DNA from: Alteromonas sp. C1M14
GTDB lineage: Bacteria > Pseudomonadota > Gammaproteobacteria > Enterobacterales > Alteromonadaceae
Direction of reading: 5' to 3'
Assembly: GCF_018860965.1 (NCBI RefSeq)
Contig: NZ_JAHKQF010000002.1
Location: forward strand, 372,001 to 436,000
DNA length: 64,000 nucleotides
A program made the position numbers and the translations under genes. The notes under the pieces were generated by a model. It saw only the letters and a list, made by a program, of their open reading frames with translations, did no database searches and was not told where the DNA came from. Positions 16,834 to 25,716 of the stretch are shown here, in pieces; the stretch's first letter is position 1; each line of letters starts with the position of its first letter.

Positions 16834-18939
16834 TTAAGCTAAACATTGGGTAAATTTAAACATCACCACGCTTTTGGCAGCTTGTAAAAAGACCCGTTGG
16901 ATGCAAATTTCAGGTTGCGCTTTTAGTGATTCATAGCGGGTATCCACAATGAGTTTCCACGCTCCCCGGGGGGAAAGGCTTGGCAAATTAAATCGTCGGT
17001 CTTGATCGCTAGCATTGAAGCATAAAAACCAATGTTCCGTTTCCCCTTCATCTTGCGCTACTCCCCGAATTTCCACGCCAAATGTCTGACTGTTGGGCGA
17101 CTGCCAATCTTCAGACTCTTTATCCTGACCGTCGGGTTTGTACCAGCGGATAGCAGAAACATTAATATCCAATTGAAAGGTGTCATCTTCCATTTGTAGG
17201 TGGGATAACAAGGGACTGTTTTTGCGCAATTCAATAATATATTGGCAAAAATGCAAAAAATCCGTTTGCCGTTTGTTTAACGTCCAGTCAAACCAGCTAA
17301 TAGGGTTATCTTGGCAGTAAGCGTTATTGTTACCCTGTTGGGTTCGGCTAAGTTCGTCACCGCCAAGAATATGCGGTGTGCCTTGGGAAAATAACAAGGT
17401 TACAAACATATTGCGCTTTTGCTTCTCCCGTAACGCCAAAATATAGTCGTCTTGGGTTTCCCCTTCTATACCGTAATTGGCCGACAGATTATGCCCATGT
17501 CCATCGCGGTTATTTTCACCATTTTTTTCATTATGTCGCTCGGCATAACTCACTAGATCATGCAGGGTAAATCCATCATGGTAGGTAATATTATTCACCG
17601 ACGTTGTAATGGGCCTGACCCCTTTGTGAAAGATGTCCGTTGACCCCATCAACCGTGTAGCAAATTCTGCGGTAAAGGCATGATCGCCGCGCCAATATGC
17701 CCGCACCGTATCGCGGTAACGGTCGCTGGTTTCCAACCATGGCACGGGAAACGCGCCTAACTGATATCCCCCAGGACCAATGTCCCACGGTTCGGCAATT
17801 AAAATGACATTTTTTAACACCGGATCTTGGCTAATGGCGCGCAGCAAACCAGACTGGGCAGAAAAATGCTGAGGATCTCGACCTAAACTAACCGCCAAAT
17901 CAAAACGAAAACCATCTACACCTATCGCTGTGATCCAGTGCCGCATGGCATCCATGATCATGGTCATCATCATTGGCTGAGCAGTATTTACCGTATTTCC
18001 ACACCCAGAATGATTGCTATATACCAGTTTTCCTGATGGCGCTTGCTCAAGTAAATAGGCCTGATGAGGACAAAACCCTTTAAATGACAAAACCGGACCG
18101 CCATCGCCCCCTTCTGCGGTATGGTTAAAGACCACATCGATTATGACTTCTAACCCTGCATCATGATAAGCCTGCACCAAGGACTTGACCTCGGTCAAAG
18201 CATCCGCTTTTGCATAGCGAGGCTCGGGCGCAAAAAAATTAACTGGGTTATAGCCCCAATAATTGGTTAACCCTTTTTCTGTAATATACGGTTCTGCCAT
18301 GTAAGCGGCGATAGGCATAAACTGTACAGTGGTAACGCCAAGTTCCAATAGATGAGCAATTACGGCTTCATGGGCCGCGCCCACATAGGTGCCCCTATCG
18401 TCTTCAGGGATCTCTGGGTGTAACTTTGTCAGCCCTTTTACGTGGGCCTCATAAATAATTCGTTCGTGGGGCTGGTAATGGGGCTTGTTATGCTCACAAG
18501 GAGGCGATGGGGCCACCACCACGGCTTTGGGGATCATAAAGTGAGAGTCGTTTTCATACTGCCGTGCATTCCAGTGTAAAGGGCGACTCAGCTTTTGTGC
18601 ATATGGGTCAATGAGCAGTTTATCGGCCACACTAATATGCAACAATCCCTCTTTGCGTTCCACCCGGTACCCGTAGAGTTGCCCTTCTTTGATATCGGGT
18701 ACAAACCCATGCCAAATATCACCGGTTTTAGCGGTAAGTAATAGCTCAACCTGGGGCTCTTCAGTGTCACTTTGGTAAAGACAGAGGATCACCGCTTGGG
18801 CATCAGGACAATAAACTGCAAAATTACATCCGTTGGCGTTAAGCGCAGCCCCTAAAGGCGACGGTGTCCCCTTTTCTAGCGGCCAAGTATTGATTAAATC
18901 ATGCTGCACGATTGAAGTCGCTCCTATATGCCAATCCAA
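16834..18939 (-). CDS. glgX: Glycogen debranching enzyme (GH13 isoamylase type)
   Basis: Hydrolyses alpha-1,6 branches of glycogen or limit dextrins. The 701-residue product has an N-terminal CBM48-like domain (from SPLGAALNANGCNFAVYCPDA) and the GH13 barrel: VVFNHTAEG, the nucleophile in GFRFDLAVSLGRD, the acid/base in IAEPWDIGPGGYQ and NITYHDGFTLHDL. The start is uncertain. ATG 18939 overlaps the end of glgB by 16 bases, while GTG 18909, ten codons in, has GGAG upstream and no overlap. It forms an operon with glgB and malQ upstream; gnd follows after a 138-bp gap. Confidence 0.92.
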   Translation of the reverse strand: MDWHIGATSIVQHDLINTWPLEKGTPSPLGAALNANGCNFAVYCPDAQAVILCLYQSDTEEPQVELLLTAKTGDIWHGFVPDIKEGQLYGYRVERKEGLLHISVADKLLIDPYAQKLSRPLHWNARQYENDSHFMIPKAVVVAPSPPCEHNKPHYQPHERIIYEAHVKGLTKLHPEIPEDDRGTYVGAAHEAVIAHLLELGVTTVQFMPIAAYMAEPYITEKGLTNYWGYNPVNFFAPEPRYAKADALTEVKSLVQAYHDAGLEVIIDVVFNHTAEGGDGGPVLSFKGFCPHQAYLLEQAPSGKLVYSNHSGCGNTVNTAQPMMMTMIMDAMRHWITAIGVDGFRFDLAVSLGRDPQHFSAQSGLLRAISQDPVLKNVILIAEPWDIGPGGYQLGAFPVPWLETSDRYRDTVRAYWRGDHAFTAEFATRLMGSTDIFHKGVRPITTSVNNITYHDGFTLHDLVSYAERHNEKNGENNRDGHGHNLSANYGIEGETQDDYILALREKQKRNMFVTLLFSQGTPHILGGDELSRTQQGNNNAYCQDNPISWFDWTLNKRQTDFLHFCQYIIELRKNSPLLSHLQMEDDTFQLDINVSAIRWYKPDGQDKESEDWQSPNSQTFGVEIRGVAQDEGETEHWFLCFNASDQDRRFNLPSLSPRGAWKLIVDTRYESLKAQPEICIQRVFLQAAKSVVMFKFTQCLA

Positions 18940-21092
18940 TACACGGTAGATAACGGGGGAAGCGCAATTTCAATGGAAAAGGGTTTATCATTCCACGGTA
19001 CGCTCTCAGCGGTTGCCTGCGTAAGCATTGGGTACCCGCTCCCCCAGTATTTGCTGTCATCTGTGTTGAGGATAAGAGAATATTCTCCCCTCTTCTCCAC
19101 TCCTACCCGAAAGCGATTGTGTGGAGTGGGTGTGAAATTACATACCACGATAACCTGCTGTTTGTTCTTTTTCGCTTTTCTCACGAAAGACAACACACTT
19201 AACTCTGCATAGTTGTGATCAATCCAACTAAACCCTTCATGGTGATGGTCTTGTTCATACAGTGCCGGCACTGAGCGATAAAGATGATTTAAATCTCGAT
19301 AGAGCGTCTGTATCGCTTTATGTTTATCGTAATTTAGCAATGACCAATCAATCTGACTATCGTGATCCCATTCTTTAAACTGGCCTATCTCATTGCCCAT
19401 AAAGTTGAGCTTTTTGCCCGGATGAGCGTACATAAATGCCGCATAACAACGCAGATTAGCCGCTTGTTGCCATTCATCTCCCGGCATTTTACCTATGAGA
19501 CTCCCCTTGCCATGAACCACCTCATCATGGGAAATCGGTAATACAAAGTTTTCATCAAAGGCGTAAACCATACTGAAGGTAATTTCACCATGATGATATT
19601 TGCGGTAAGCGGGATCTTTACTGATGTAATGCAAGGTGTCGTGCATCCAGCCCATGTTCCATTTAAAACCGAAACCCAACCCCCCTTGGTATACTGGCTT
19701 TGACACCTGTGGAAAAGACGTGGACTCTTCGGCAATGGTCATAGCACCCGGAAAGTGTCGGTATACTTCTTCGTTCATCCACTTCAGTAAACTAATGGCT
19801 TCGTAATTTTCATTGCCACCATCCACATTGGGAACCCACTCTCCCTCATTACGGGAATAATCGAGGTAGAGCATGGACGCTACGGCGTCTACACGGAGTC
19901 CATCGATATGGAATTTATCTAACCAAAATAATGCATTGGCTACTAAAAATTGGCGAACCGTATCTTTACCGAAATCATAGATACACGAGTTCCAATCTGG
20001 GTGCCAACCCCGGCGCGGATCATCATATTCGTATACGTGGCTTCCGTCGAAACGGGCCAAACCATGGGCATCTTCAGGAAAATGCGCTGGTACCCAATCG
20101 ATGATTACGCCAATATCCGCCTGATGACAGCAGTCGACAAAGTACTTAAATTCATCGGGAGAGCCAAAACGGCTCGTTGGCGCGAACAGTCCTACGGGCT
20201 GATAGCCCCAAGAACCATCAAAGGGAAATTCAGAAACCGGCAGCAATTCTAAGTGGGTATAACCCATTTCTTTGACATAAGGAATTAAGGTTTCGGTTAA
20301 TTCACGATAACTAAGATAACGTTGTTGCGACGTGTCATTCGGACGGCGCCAGGATCCAAGATGCACTTCATAAATACTCATGGGTTGGCTGTATTTATCG
20401 CTCTGGCGTTGCACCATCCAGCGGCTATCTTGCCACTGATAGTTACCATGATTGAACACTTTCGAAGCATGAGATGGGTATTGCTCTGCAGCAAAGCCGA
20501 GAGGATCGGCCTTATGGGGTAAGTCATTTCCCCATGCATCCTTAATTTGATATTTATACCGTTCGCCCTCGCCTATAGCGGGGATAATTAACACCCAAAA
20601 GCCCAAATCGGTTTGTTGCATGGGATGACACCGTCCGTCCCATCGATTGAAATCGCCGATTACCGACACGGCAGATGCATTAGGCGCATAGACAGTAAAA
20701 TGGGTGCACGACACACCGTCTATCTCGACGAGTTGTGCCCCAGCCTGACGATATAAATTATCCGGTTCGCGGTCGATGAAATGGACACTGTGATAGGCCT
20801 CCTGCTGAAACTGGTACGGGTCAATCACCGTATACTCGTCACTGCTTGTGGCTACCGTGAGCTGATAACGTTGCGTAGAAGACAATCCCTTAATAACGCC
20901 GCTAAATAGATGAGGCTCTTGGCTTAATGTTAATCGACCAAGATTTTTTGTTTTTCCTAGCCCTTGCACTGTAACAGACACAGCATCAGGGATATAAACA
21001 GCGATCTTGAGTCCTTTTGCCGTCTGTTTAGGGCCAAGGATGGAAAACGGTTGTGCACAGCGTGCATGTGCTAGCTGTTGTTCTACTACCAT
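18924..21092 (-). CDS. glgB: 1,4-alpha-glucan branching enzyme
   Basis: Introduces alpha-1,6 branches into alpha-glucan. The 722-residue product has the two N-terminal carbohydrate-binding domains of the long bacterial type (VIDPYQF region, then FTVYAPNASAVSVIGDFNRWDGR) and the GH13 core: LELLPVSEFPFDGSWGYQ, WVPAHFPEDAHGLARFDG, the nucleophile in LRVDAVASMLYLDYSR, the acid/base in TIAEESTSFP and LPISHDEVVHGKGSL. It lies between malQ (66 bp upstream) and glgX (overlapping). No glgC or glgA is in the window. Confidence 0.96.
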   Translation of the reverse strand: MVVEQQLAHARCAQPFSILGPKQTAKGLKIAVYIPDAVSVTVQGLGKTKNLGRLTLSQEPHLFSGVIKGLSSTQRYQLTVATSSDEYTVIDPYQFQQEAYHSVHFIDREPDNLYRQAGAQLVEIDGVSCTHFTVYAPNASAVSVIGDFNRWDGRCHPMQQTDLGFWVLIIPAIGEGERYKYQIKDAWGNDLPHKADPLGFAAEQYPSHASKVFNHGNYQWQDSRWMVQRQSDKYSQPMSIYEVHLGSWRRPNDTSQQRYLSYRELTETLIPYVKEMGYTHLELLPVSEFPFDGSWGYQPVGLFAPTSRFGSPDEFKYFVDCCHQADIGVIIDWVPAHFPEDAHGLARFDGSHVYEYDDPRRGWHPDWNSCIYDFGKDTVRQFLVANALFWLDKFHIDGLRVDAVASMLYLDYSRNEGEWVPNVDGGNENYEAISLLKWMNEEVYRHFPGAMTIAEESTSFPQVSKPVYQGGLGFGFKWNMGWMHDTLHYISKDPAYRKYHHGEITFSMVYAFDENFVLPISHDEVVHGKGSLIGKMPGDEWQQAANLRCYAAFMYAHPGKKLNFMGNEIGQFKEWDHDSQIDWSLLNYDKHKAIQTLYRDLNHLYRSVPALYEQDHHHEGFSWIDHNYAELSVLSFVRKAKKNKQQVIVVCNFTPTPHNRFRVGVEKRGEYSLILNTDDSKYWGSGYPMLTQATAESVPWNDKPFSIEIALPPLSTVYWIGI

Positions 21093-21158
21093 GTGGTACT
21101 CCTAAAAACCCGATGCACAGCAAACGGGTTTGGGTTTCTCGCTGCGGTGGCGCGGCCG

Positions 21159-23363
21159 CTAATCGGTACTGGCCCGTTTTCTCGACGCTGTTAAGTTAGT
21201 CGCCAATGCAGTGATGTCCCGATTTTCAAATAGCGCTTCTAGCGGTTGGGATAATTTTCTACGCCAGTTAGGATATTCATTAAACGTCCCAGGTACATTA
21301 ACAGGCTTATCCATTTGCAACCAGTCTTCCAATTGCAGGCTAAGTAACGCGCTCGCTCCCTGGGCCATATGTAACTGCATCCCATGATTTAATTCGGTAC
21401 TCATGCCCGTATAATTAACATCCCTACTGATATTATCGCTAATAGAATGATGACCATGTAAAGAGTCCAAAATTGCCTGTTTATCATGGTGTCTTTCACC
21501 ATATAGCCGTTGAAGTATAGCATCGGTGGGATACAAGCCTAATTGCTTGCCCAATTCCAGATCTAAACAATGCCAAAAACCCGTTAAGGTTGGCATGTCG
21601 TGGGTGGTAAGCGTAGACATGGACTGCACTGGGTAATCAGCGGGAGAATAAAAGCCACCATCCGGTGCCTGCTCAAAGAAAAACACGCGATAGGAATAAA
21701 TGCCATTTTCGGCCAATTTTGCGCGAATTTCTTCCGGCACTGTACCTAAATCTTCGCCAATAACTAAACTTTGATGGCGATGACTTTCTAACGCGAGGAT
21801 CCCTAGCAAATCGTCTACCGGATAGTATACATAGCCGCCTTCTTTAGCGTCCGTGTCTTTGGGTACCCACCACAAACGTAATAGTGCCATGACATGATCG
21901 ATGCGCAGCGCGCCACCACCGGCCATGTTTGAGGAAAACAAATCAATAATGGGTTGATAACCCTGTTCGTACAGTTTAACCGGATCCATGGGAGGTAGTC
22001 CCCAGTTTTGACCAAGGGGGCCTAAAACATCAGGTGGCGCTCCTACTGACGCATCAATACAGTATAAGTCTTTGTTTCCCCATATCTCCGCACTTCCTTC
22101 ACTTACTCCTACTGCGAGATCGCGATATAGCCCAATCGCCATTCCGGCTTCTTTAGCCGCGACACTGGCCGCCTCTAATTGCAAAGCCGCTTGCCATTGT
22201 AAAAACAGGTAAAAAGTCACCCGCTTTTTATGTTTTTTCTCGAATGAGGCAACATCATCCTTATGATATTCGTTAAATGCAGTAGGAAAAACCGGCCAGC
22301 CCCATGATGGTTCATCGTTTTGCGATAAAAACTCCTGCATGGTGTCATATACCGCTAACATATTAAGGCTTTCTCCTCCCGCTTCCACAAAGGCCGTGAA
22401 CCTTTCATTCTGGCTTGTGTCTGTGGTCAGGTATTTTTCGTAGTACACATCAAACAACGCACTTAAGGCCGCGATTTTTATCGCCGCAACTTCTGTGTAA
22501 TTTACAAAATCTGCATCACGGGCAGCCTGTATACGTTGTTGAAACTCTGATGTATTAACCAATTTTTGCACTGCTAAATCGTCAAAACAAGGCATGGCAG
22601 TGACATCAAGATACAGAAAATTCAACCAGCGGCGTGAGGACGGCCCGTAAGGACTACAGGCTTCAGGGTTAGCCGGATACAGGGCGTGGATCGGGTTTAA
22701 ACCGATAAAGTCTGCGCCGGTTTCCCCAGCTTTTTTCACCAGTTCGATAAGATCAGAGAAATCCCCCATGCCCCAGTTGTTATGGGAGCGTAAGCAATAC
22801 AATTGAACACTTAACCCCCACACCTTTTTGCCAGCCGCGATATCTTCAGGCGTATAACAAGCTTGGGGCGCCACAATGAGTCGCATGGTAGCGAGCGCTT
22901 CGTCATCATCCTCTACATATAAAGTGAGTTGGTGATAACCAAGGGGAACGGATTGAGGCATCGTTACCCCATATTCATGGAACTCACCATCCTGAAAATG
23001 CCCCACATTGATCAAACTTTCGTCCACTGGCGTAAAAGTGTAGTTAAACGCCTGTCCATCTTCCGTGGACAGGACTACAGTATAAGTATCAGTTACCAAT
23101 TCAATGGGTAACCGTATCAAAAATGGCAAAGCATCAGCTTGGCGTAAAACCTGTACAGGGTTTAGTGGCGTCTGCCAGATTTTTCTGGCTTCTTCATGAA
23201 GTTGGTTTTCAATGGCAGAATCGCTGCTAGTGTCGTAACCAAGCGCATTAAGCAATTTAACCTGGCTTGATTCAGAAATCGTCTCGGGTTTACCCCAGGC
23301 GTCAAGGTAGTGGGTTTCGATCCCTCGCATTTCAAGTAGTTGTTGTAGGGCGGAAGTTGTCAT
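21159..23363 (-). CDS. malQ: 4-alpha-glucanotransferase (amylomaltase)
   Basis: GH77 enzyme that transfers glucan segments between maltodextrins and releases glucose. The 734-residue product has an N-terminal extension domain as in E. coli MalQ, followed by GLNPIHALYPANPEACSPYGPSSR. The nucleophile lies in LRIDHVMALLRLWWVP, the acid in VIGEDLGTVP and the third carboxylate in LTTHDMPTLTGFW. It is the first gene of malQ-glgB-glgX and is divergent from gapA across 236 bp. The released glucose would feed glk at 28590. Confidence 0.96.
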   Translation of the reverse strand: MTTSALQQLLEMRGIETHYLDAWGKPETISESSQVKLLNALGYDTSSDSAIENQLHEEARKIWQTPLNPVQVLRQADALPFLIRLPIELVTDTYTVVLSTEDGQAFNYTFTPVDESLINVGHFQDGEFHEYGVTMPQSVPLGYHQLTLYVEDDDEALATMRLIVAPQACYTPEDIAAGKKVWGLSVQLYCLRSHNNWGMGDFSDLIELVKKAGETGADFIGLNPIHALYPANPEACSPYGPSSRRWLNFLYLDVTAMPCFDDLAVQKLVNTSEFQQRIQAARDADFVNYTEVAAIKIAALSALFDVYYEKYLTTDTSQNERFTAFVEAGGESLNMLAVYDTMQEFLSQNDEPSWGWPVFPTAFNEYHKDDVASFEKKHKKRVTFYLFLQWQAALQLEAASVAAKEAGMAIGLYRDLAVGVSEGSAEIWGNKDLYCIDASVGAPPDVLGPLGQNWGLPPMDPVKLYEQGYQPIIDLFSSNMAGGGALRIDHVMALLRLWWVPKDTDAKEGGYVYYPVDDLLGILALESHRHQSLVIGEDLGTVPEEIRAKLAENGIYSYRVFFFEQAPDGGFYSPADYPVQSMSTLTTHDMPTLTGFWHCLDLELGKQLGLYPTDAILQRLYGERHHDKQAILDSLHGHHSISDNISRDVNYTGMSTELNHGMQLHMAQGASALLSLQLEDWLQMDKPVNVPGTFNEYPNWRRKLSQPLEALFENRDITALATNLTASRKRASTD

Positions 23364-23495
23364 AGTTTCTTTTCCTGTTTGCTAGGGATGACTATGGTGG
23401 AATTGTTCCAGTCATTCAAGTCAACAGGGTATTTTTGACCATTTTCGGCCAAAAAGGTAGTAGTAGAAACCGATAAGCATGACATAGCTTAATAT

Positions 23496-23510
23496 TGTAA
23501 TTTTGCAACA
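23496..23510 (-). promoter_or_regulatory. Upstream HexR-like box before gapA
   Basis: On the minus strand the sequence reads TGTTGCAAAATTACA, matching the HexR consensus at 13 of 15 positions. It lies about 60 bp upstream of the proposed gapA transcription start and also faces malQ. Confidence 0.5.
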
Positions 23511-23526
23511 TTATTGGCTTTTTACT

Positions 23527-23555
23527 TTGCCAATTATGCCAATTTGATCCATACT
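23527..23555 (+). promoter_or_regulatory. Proposed gapA promoter
   Basis: TTGCCA (23527-23532), a 17-bp spacer, then CATACT (23550-23555). The predicted start point is near 23562, giving a leader of about 40 bases before the gapA ATG. Confidence 0.45.
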
Positions 23556-23558
23556 TTA

Positions 23559-23573
23559 CGTAATTTTTTTTCA
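23559..23573 (+). promoter_or_regulatory. HexR-like box over gapA transcription start
   Basis: CGTAATTTTTTTTCA matches the HexR consensus at 13 of 15 positions and covers the predicted +1 of gapA, a repressor position. The T-rich core makes a chance match possible. Confidence 0.42.
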
Positions 23574-23590
23574 CCAGTACCAAATTTTAG

Positions 23591-24595
<1,005 letters not shown>

Positions 24596-24620
24596 TCCGC
24601 CATGGTCGCTTAAACAACGA

Positions 24621-24653
24621 AAAGGTGCGATTAGTTATCGCACCTTTTTTCTT
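24621..24653 (+). terminator. Rho-independent terminator after gapA
   Basis: Stem AAAGGTGCGA/TCGCACCTTT with an 8-base loop and a T run. It lies 26 bp after the gapA stop. Confidence 0.9.
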
Positions 24654-24702
24654 TTCCATGCACAATGAAAAGCGAAGAGATTTTTTGTCAAGGAGACATA
24701 TC

Positions 24703-25554
24703 ATGAGTTTGCCAGCCACTATCACCGTGGAAGAATCGGCGGGAATTACATTTCTTAATGTGGAAAATGCCTTTGCCTCAAGCCGTATCAGTTTGTATGG
24801 CGCCCATGTACTATCGTTTACTCCTAAAACCGACAATCAAAATCGGTTATGGCTTAGCCCCCATGCCTATTTAAATGGTGAACGCCCGATTCGCGGTGGT
24901 ATCCCCATCTGTTGGCCGTGGTTTTCCGACGATCACGGTGAAGAGAAAGGCACGTTGCCTTCCCACGGTTTTCTGCGCACCCAAGTATGGCAAATACAAC
25001 TTACCGAAGAGACCGAGGCAGGCACCCGTATTGTACTTAGCCCCTCGTATAGCCGTGGCGAAGGCTTCGAATACGACTGCACAGTCAGTTACGATATTTT
25101 GGTAGGTAAACAGTTGTCCGTTACACTACGCACGCAAAATAGCGGCGTGGTTCCCTTCACGTTTAATGGCGCGCTTCACACCTACTTTGCTGTACCTGAT
25201 ATCACTCAAACCTCCATAATGGGTATAGAAGGCGACTACAAAGACAAGCTAGAAAGCTGGGCAGTAAAGCCCTCTCCTACTCACTATATCATTGAAGGCG
25301 AAACCGATCGTATTCATCAGCATCCATCACCGGATGTAACCATTGCAGACAATAATATCCCCCTAACACGGGTAACCTCTATGGGGAATGATTCCATGGT
25401 GGTCTGGAATCCGTGGCAAGGCGCCGCATCTATAGCTGACATGGATGCCTTTGGCTTTAAGCATATGTTGTGCGTAGAAACAGCCATTACCAACGGCATT
25501 ACTTTAGCGCCAGGGCAAGATCATTTAATGACACAAATTGTGGCTGGGCTTTAA
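24703..25554 (+). CDS. D-hexose-6-phosphate mutarotase (YeaD-like)
   Basis: Interconverts the anomers of glucose 6-phosphate, feeding Zwf and glycolysis. The 283-residue aldose-1-epimerase-family product has IRGGIPICWPWF, PSHGFLRTQVW (catalytic His) and NGALHTYFAV (second His), and a C-terminal VETAITNGITLAPGQ block. I chose ATG 24703, with AAGGAG 8 bases upstream, rather than the longer open frame that begins inside the gapA terminator. It sits right after gapA, the same pairing as gapA-yeaD in E. coli. Confidence 0.93.
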   Translation: MSLPATITVEESAGITFLNVENAFASSRISLYGAHVLSFTPKTDNQNRLWLSPHAYLNGERPIRGGIPICWPWFSDDHGEEKGTLPSHGFLRTQVWQIQLTEETEAGTRIVLSPSYSRGEGFEYDCTVSYDILVGKQLSVTLRTQNSGVVPFTFNGALHTYFAVPDITQTSIMGIEGDYKDKLESWAVKPSPTHYIIEGETDRIHQHPSPDVTIADNNIPLTRVTSMGNDSMVVWNPWQGAASIADMDAFGFKHMLCVETAITNGITLAPGQDHLMTQIVAGL

Positions 25555-25593
25555 CGACATCTTACACAGTCGTTTCGTCCTTCCCCTTCAATC

Positions 25594-25651
25594 ACTTCAT
25601 GATGGGATAAGCGGCACTTAACAACGGGGCGAATACTCGGTATCATGAAGT
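25594..25651. repeat. Inverted repeat upstream of cytochrome gene
   Basis: Ten-base perfect arms ACTTCATGAT (25594-25603) and ATCATGAAGT (25642-25651), separated by 38 bp. A -10-like CATAAT follows at 25654-25659 with no good -35. This is the pattern of an activator or repressor operator for the cytochrome gene; no regulator can be named. Confidence 0.45.
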
Positions 25652-25716
25652 AACATAATATTTACAAGTGTGGCGCGCCAATTTTTATAAATTACCAGCC
25701 ACATGGAAGTATCCTT

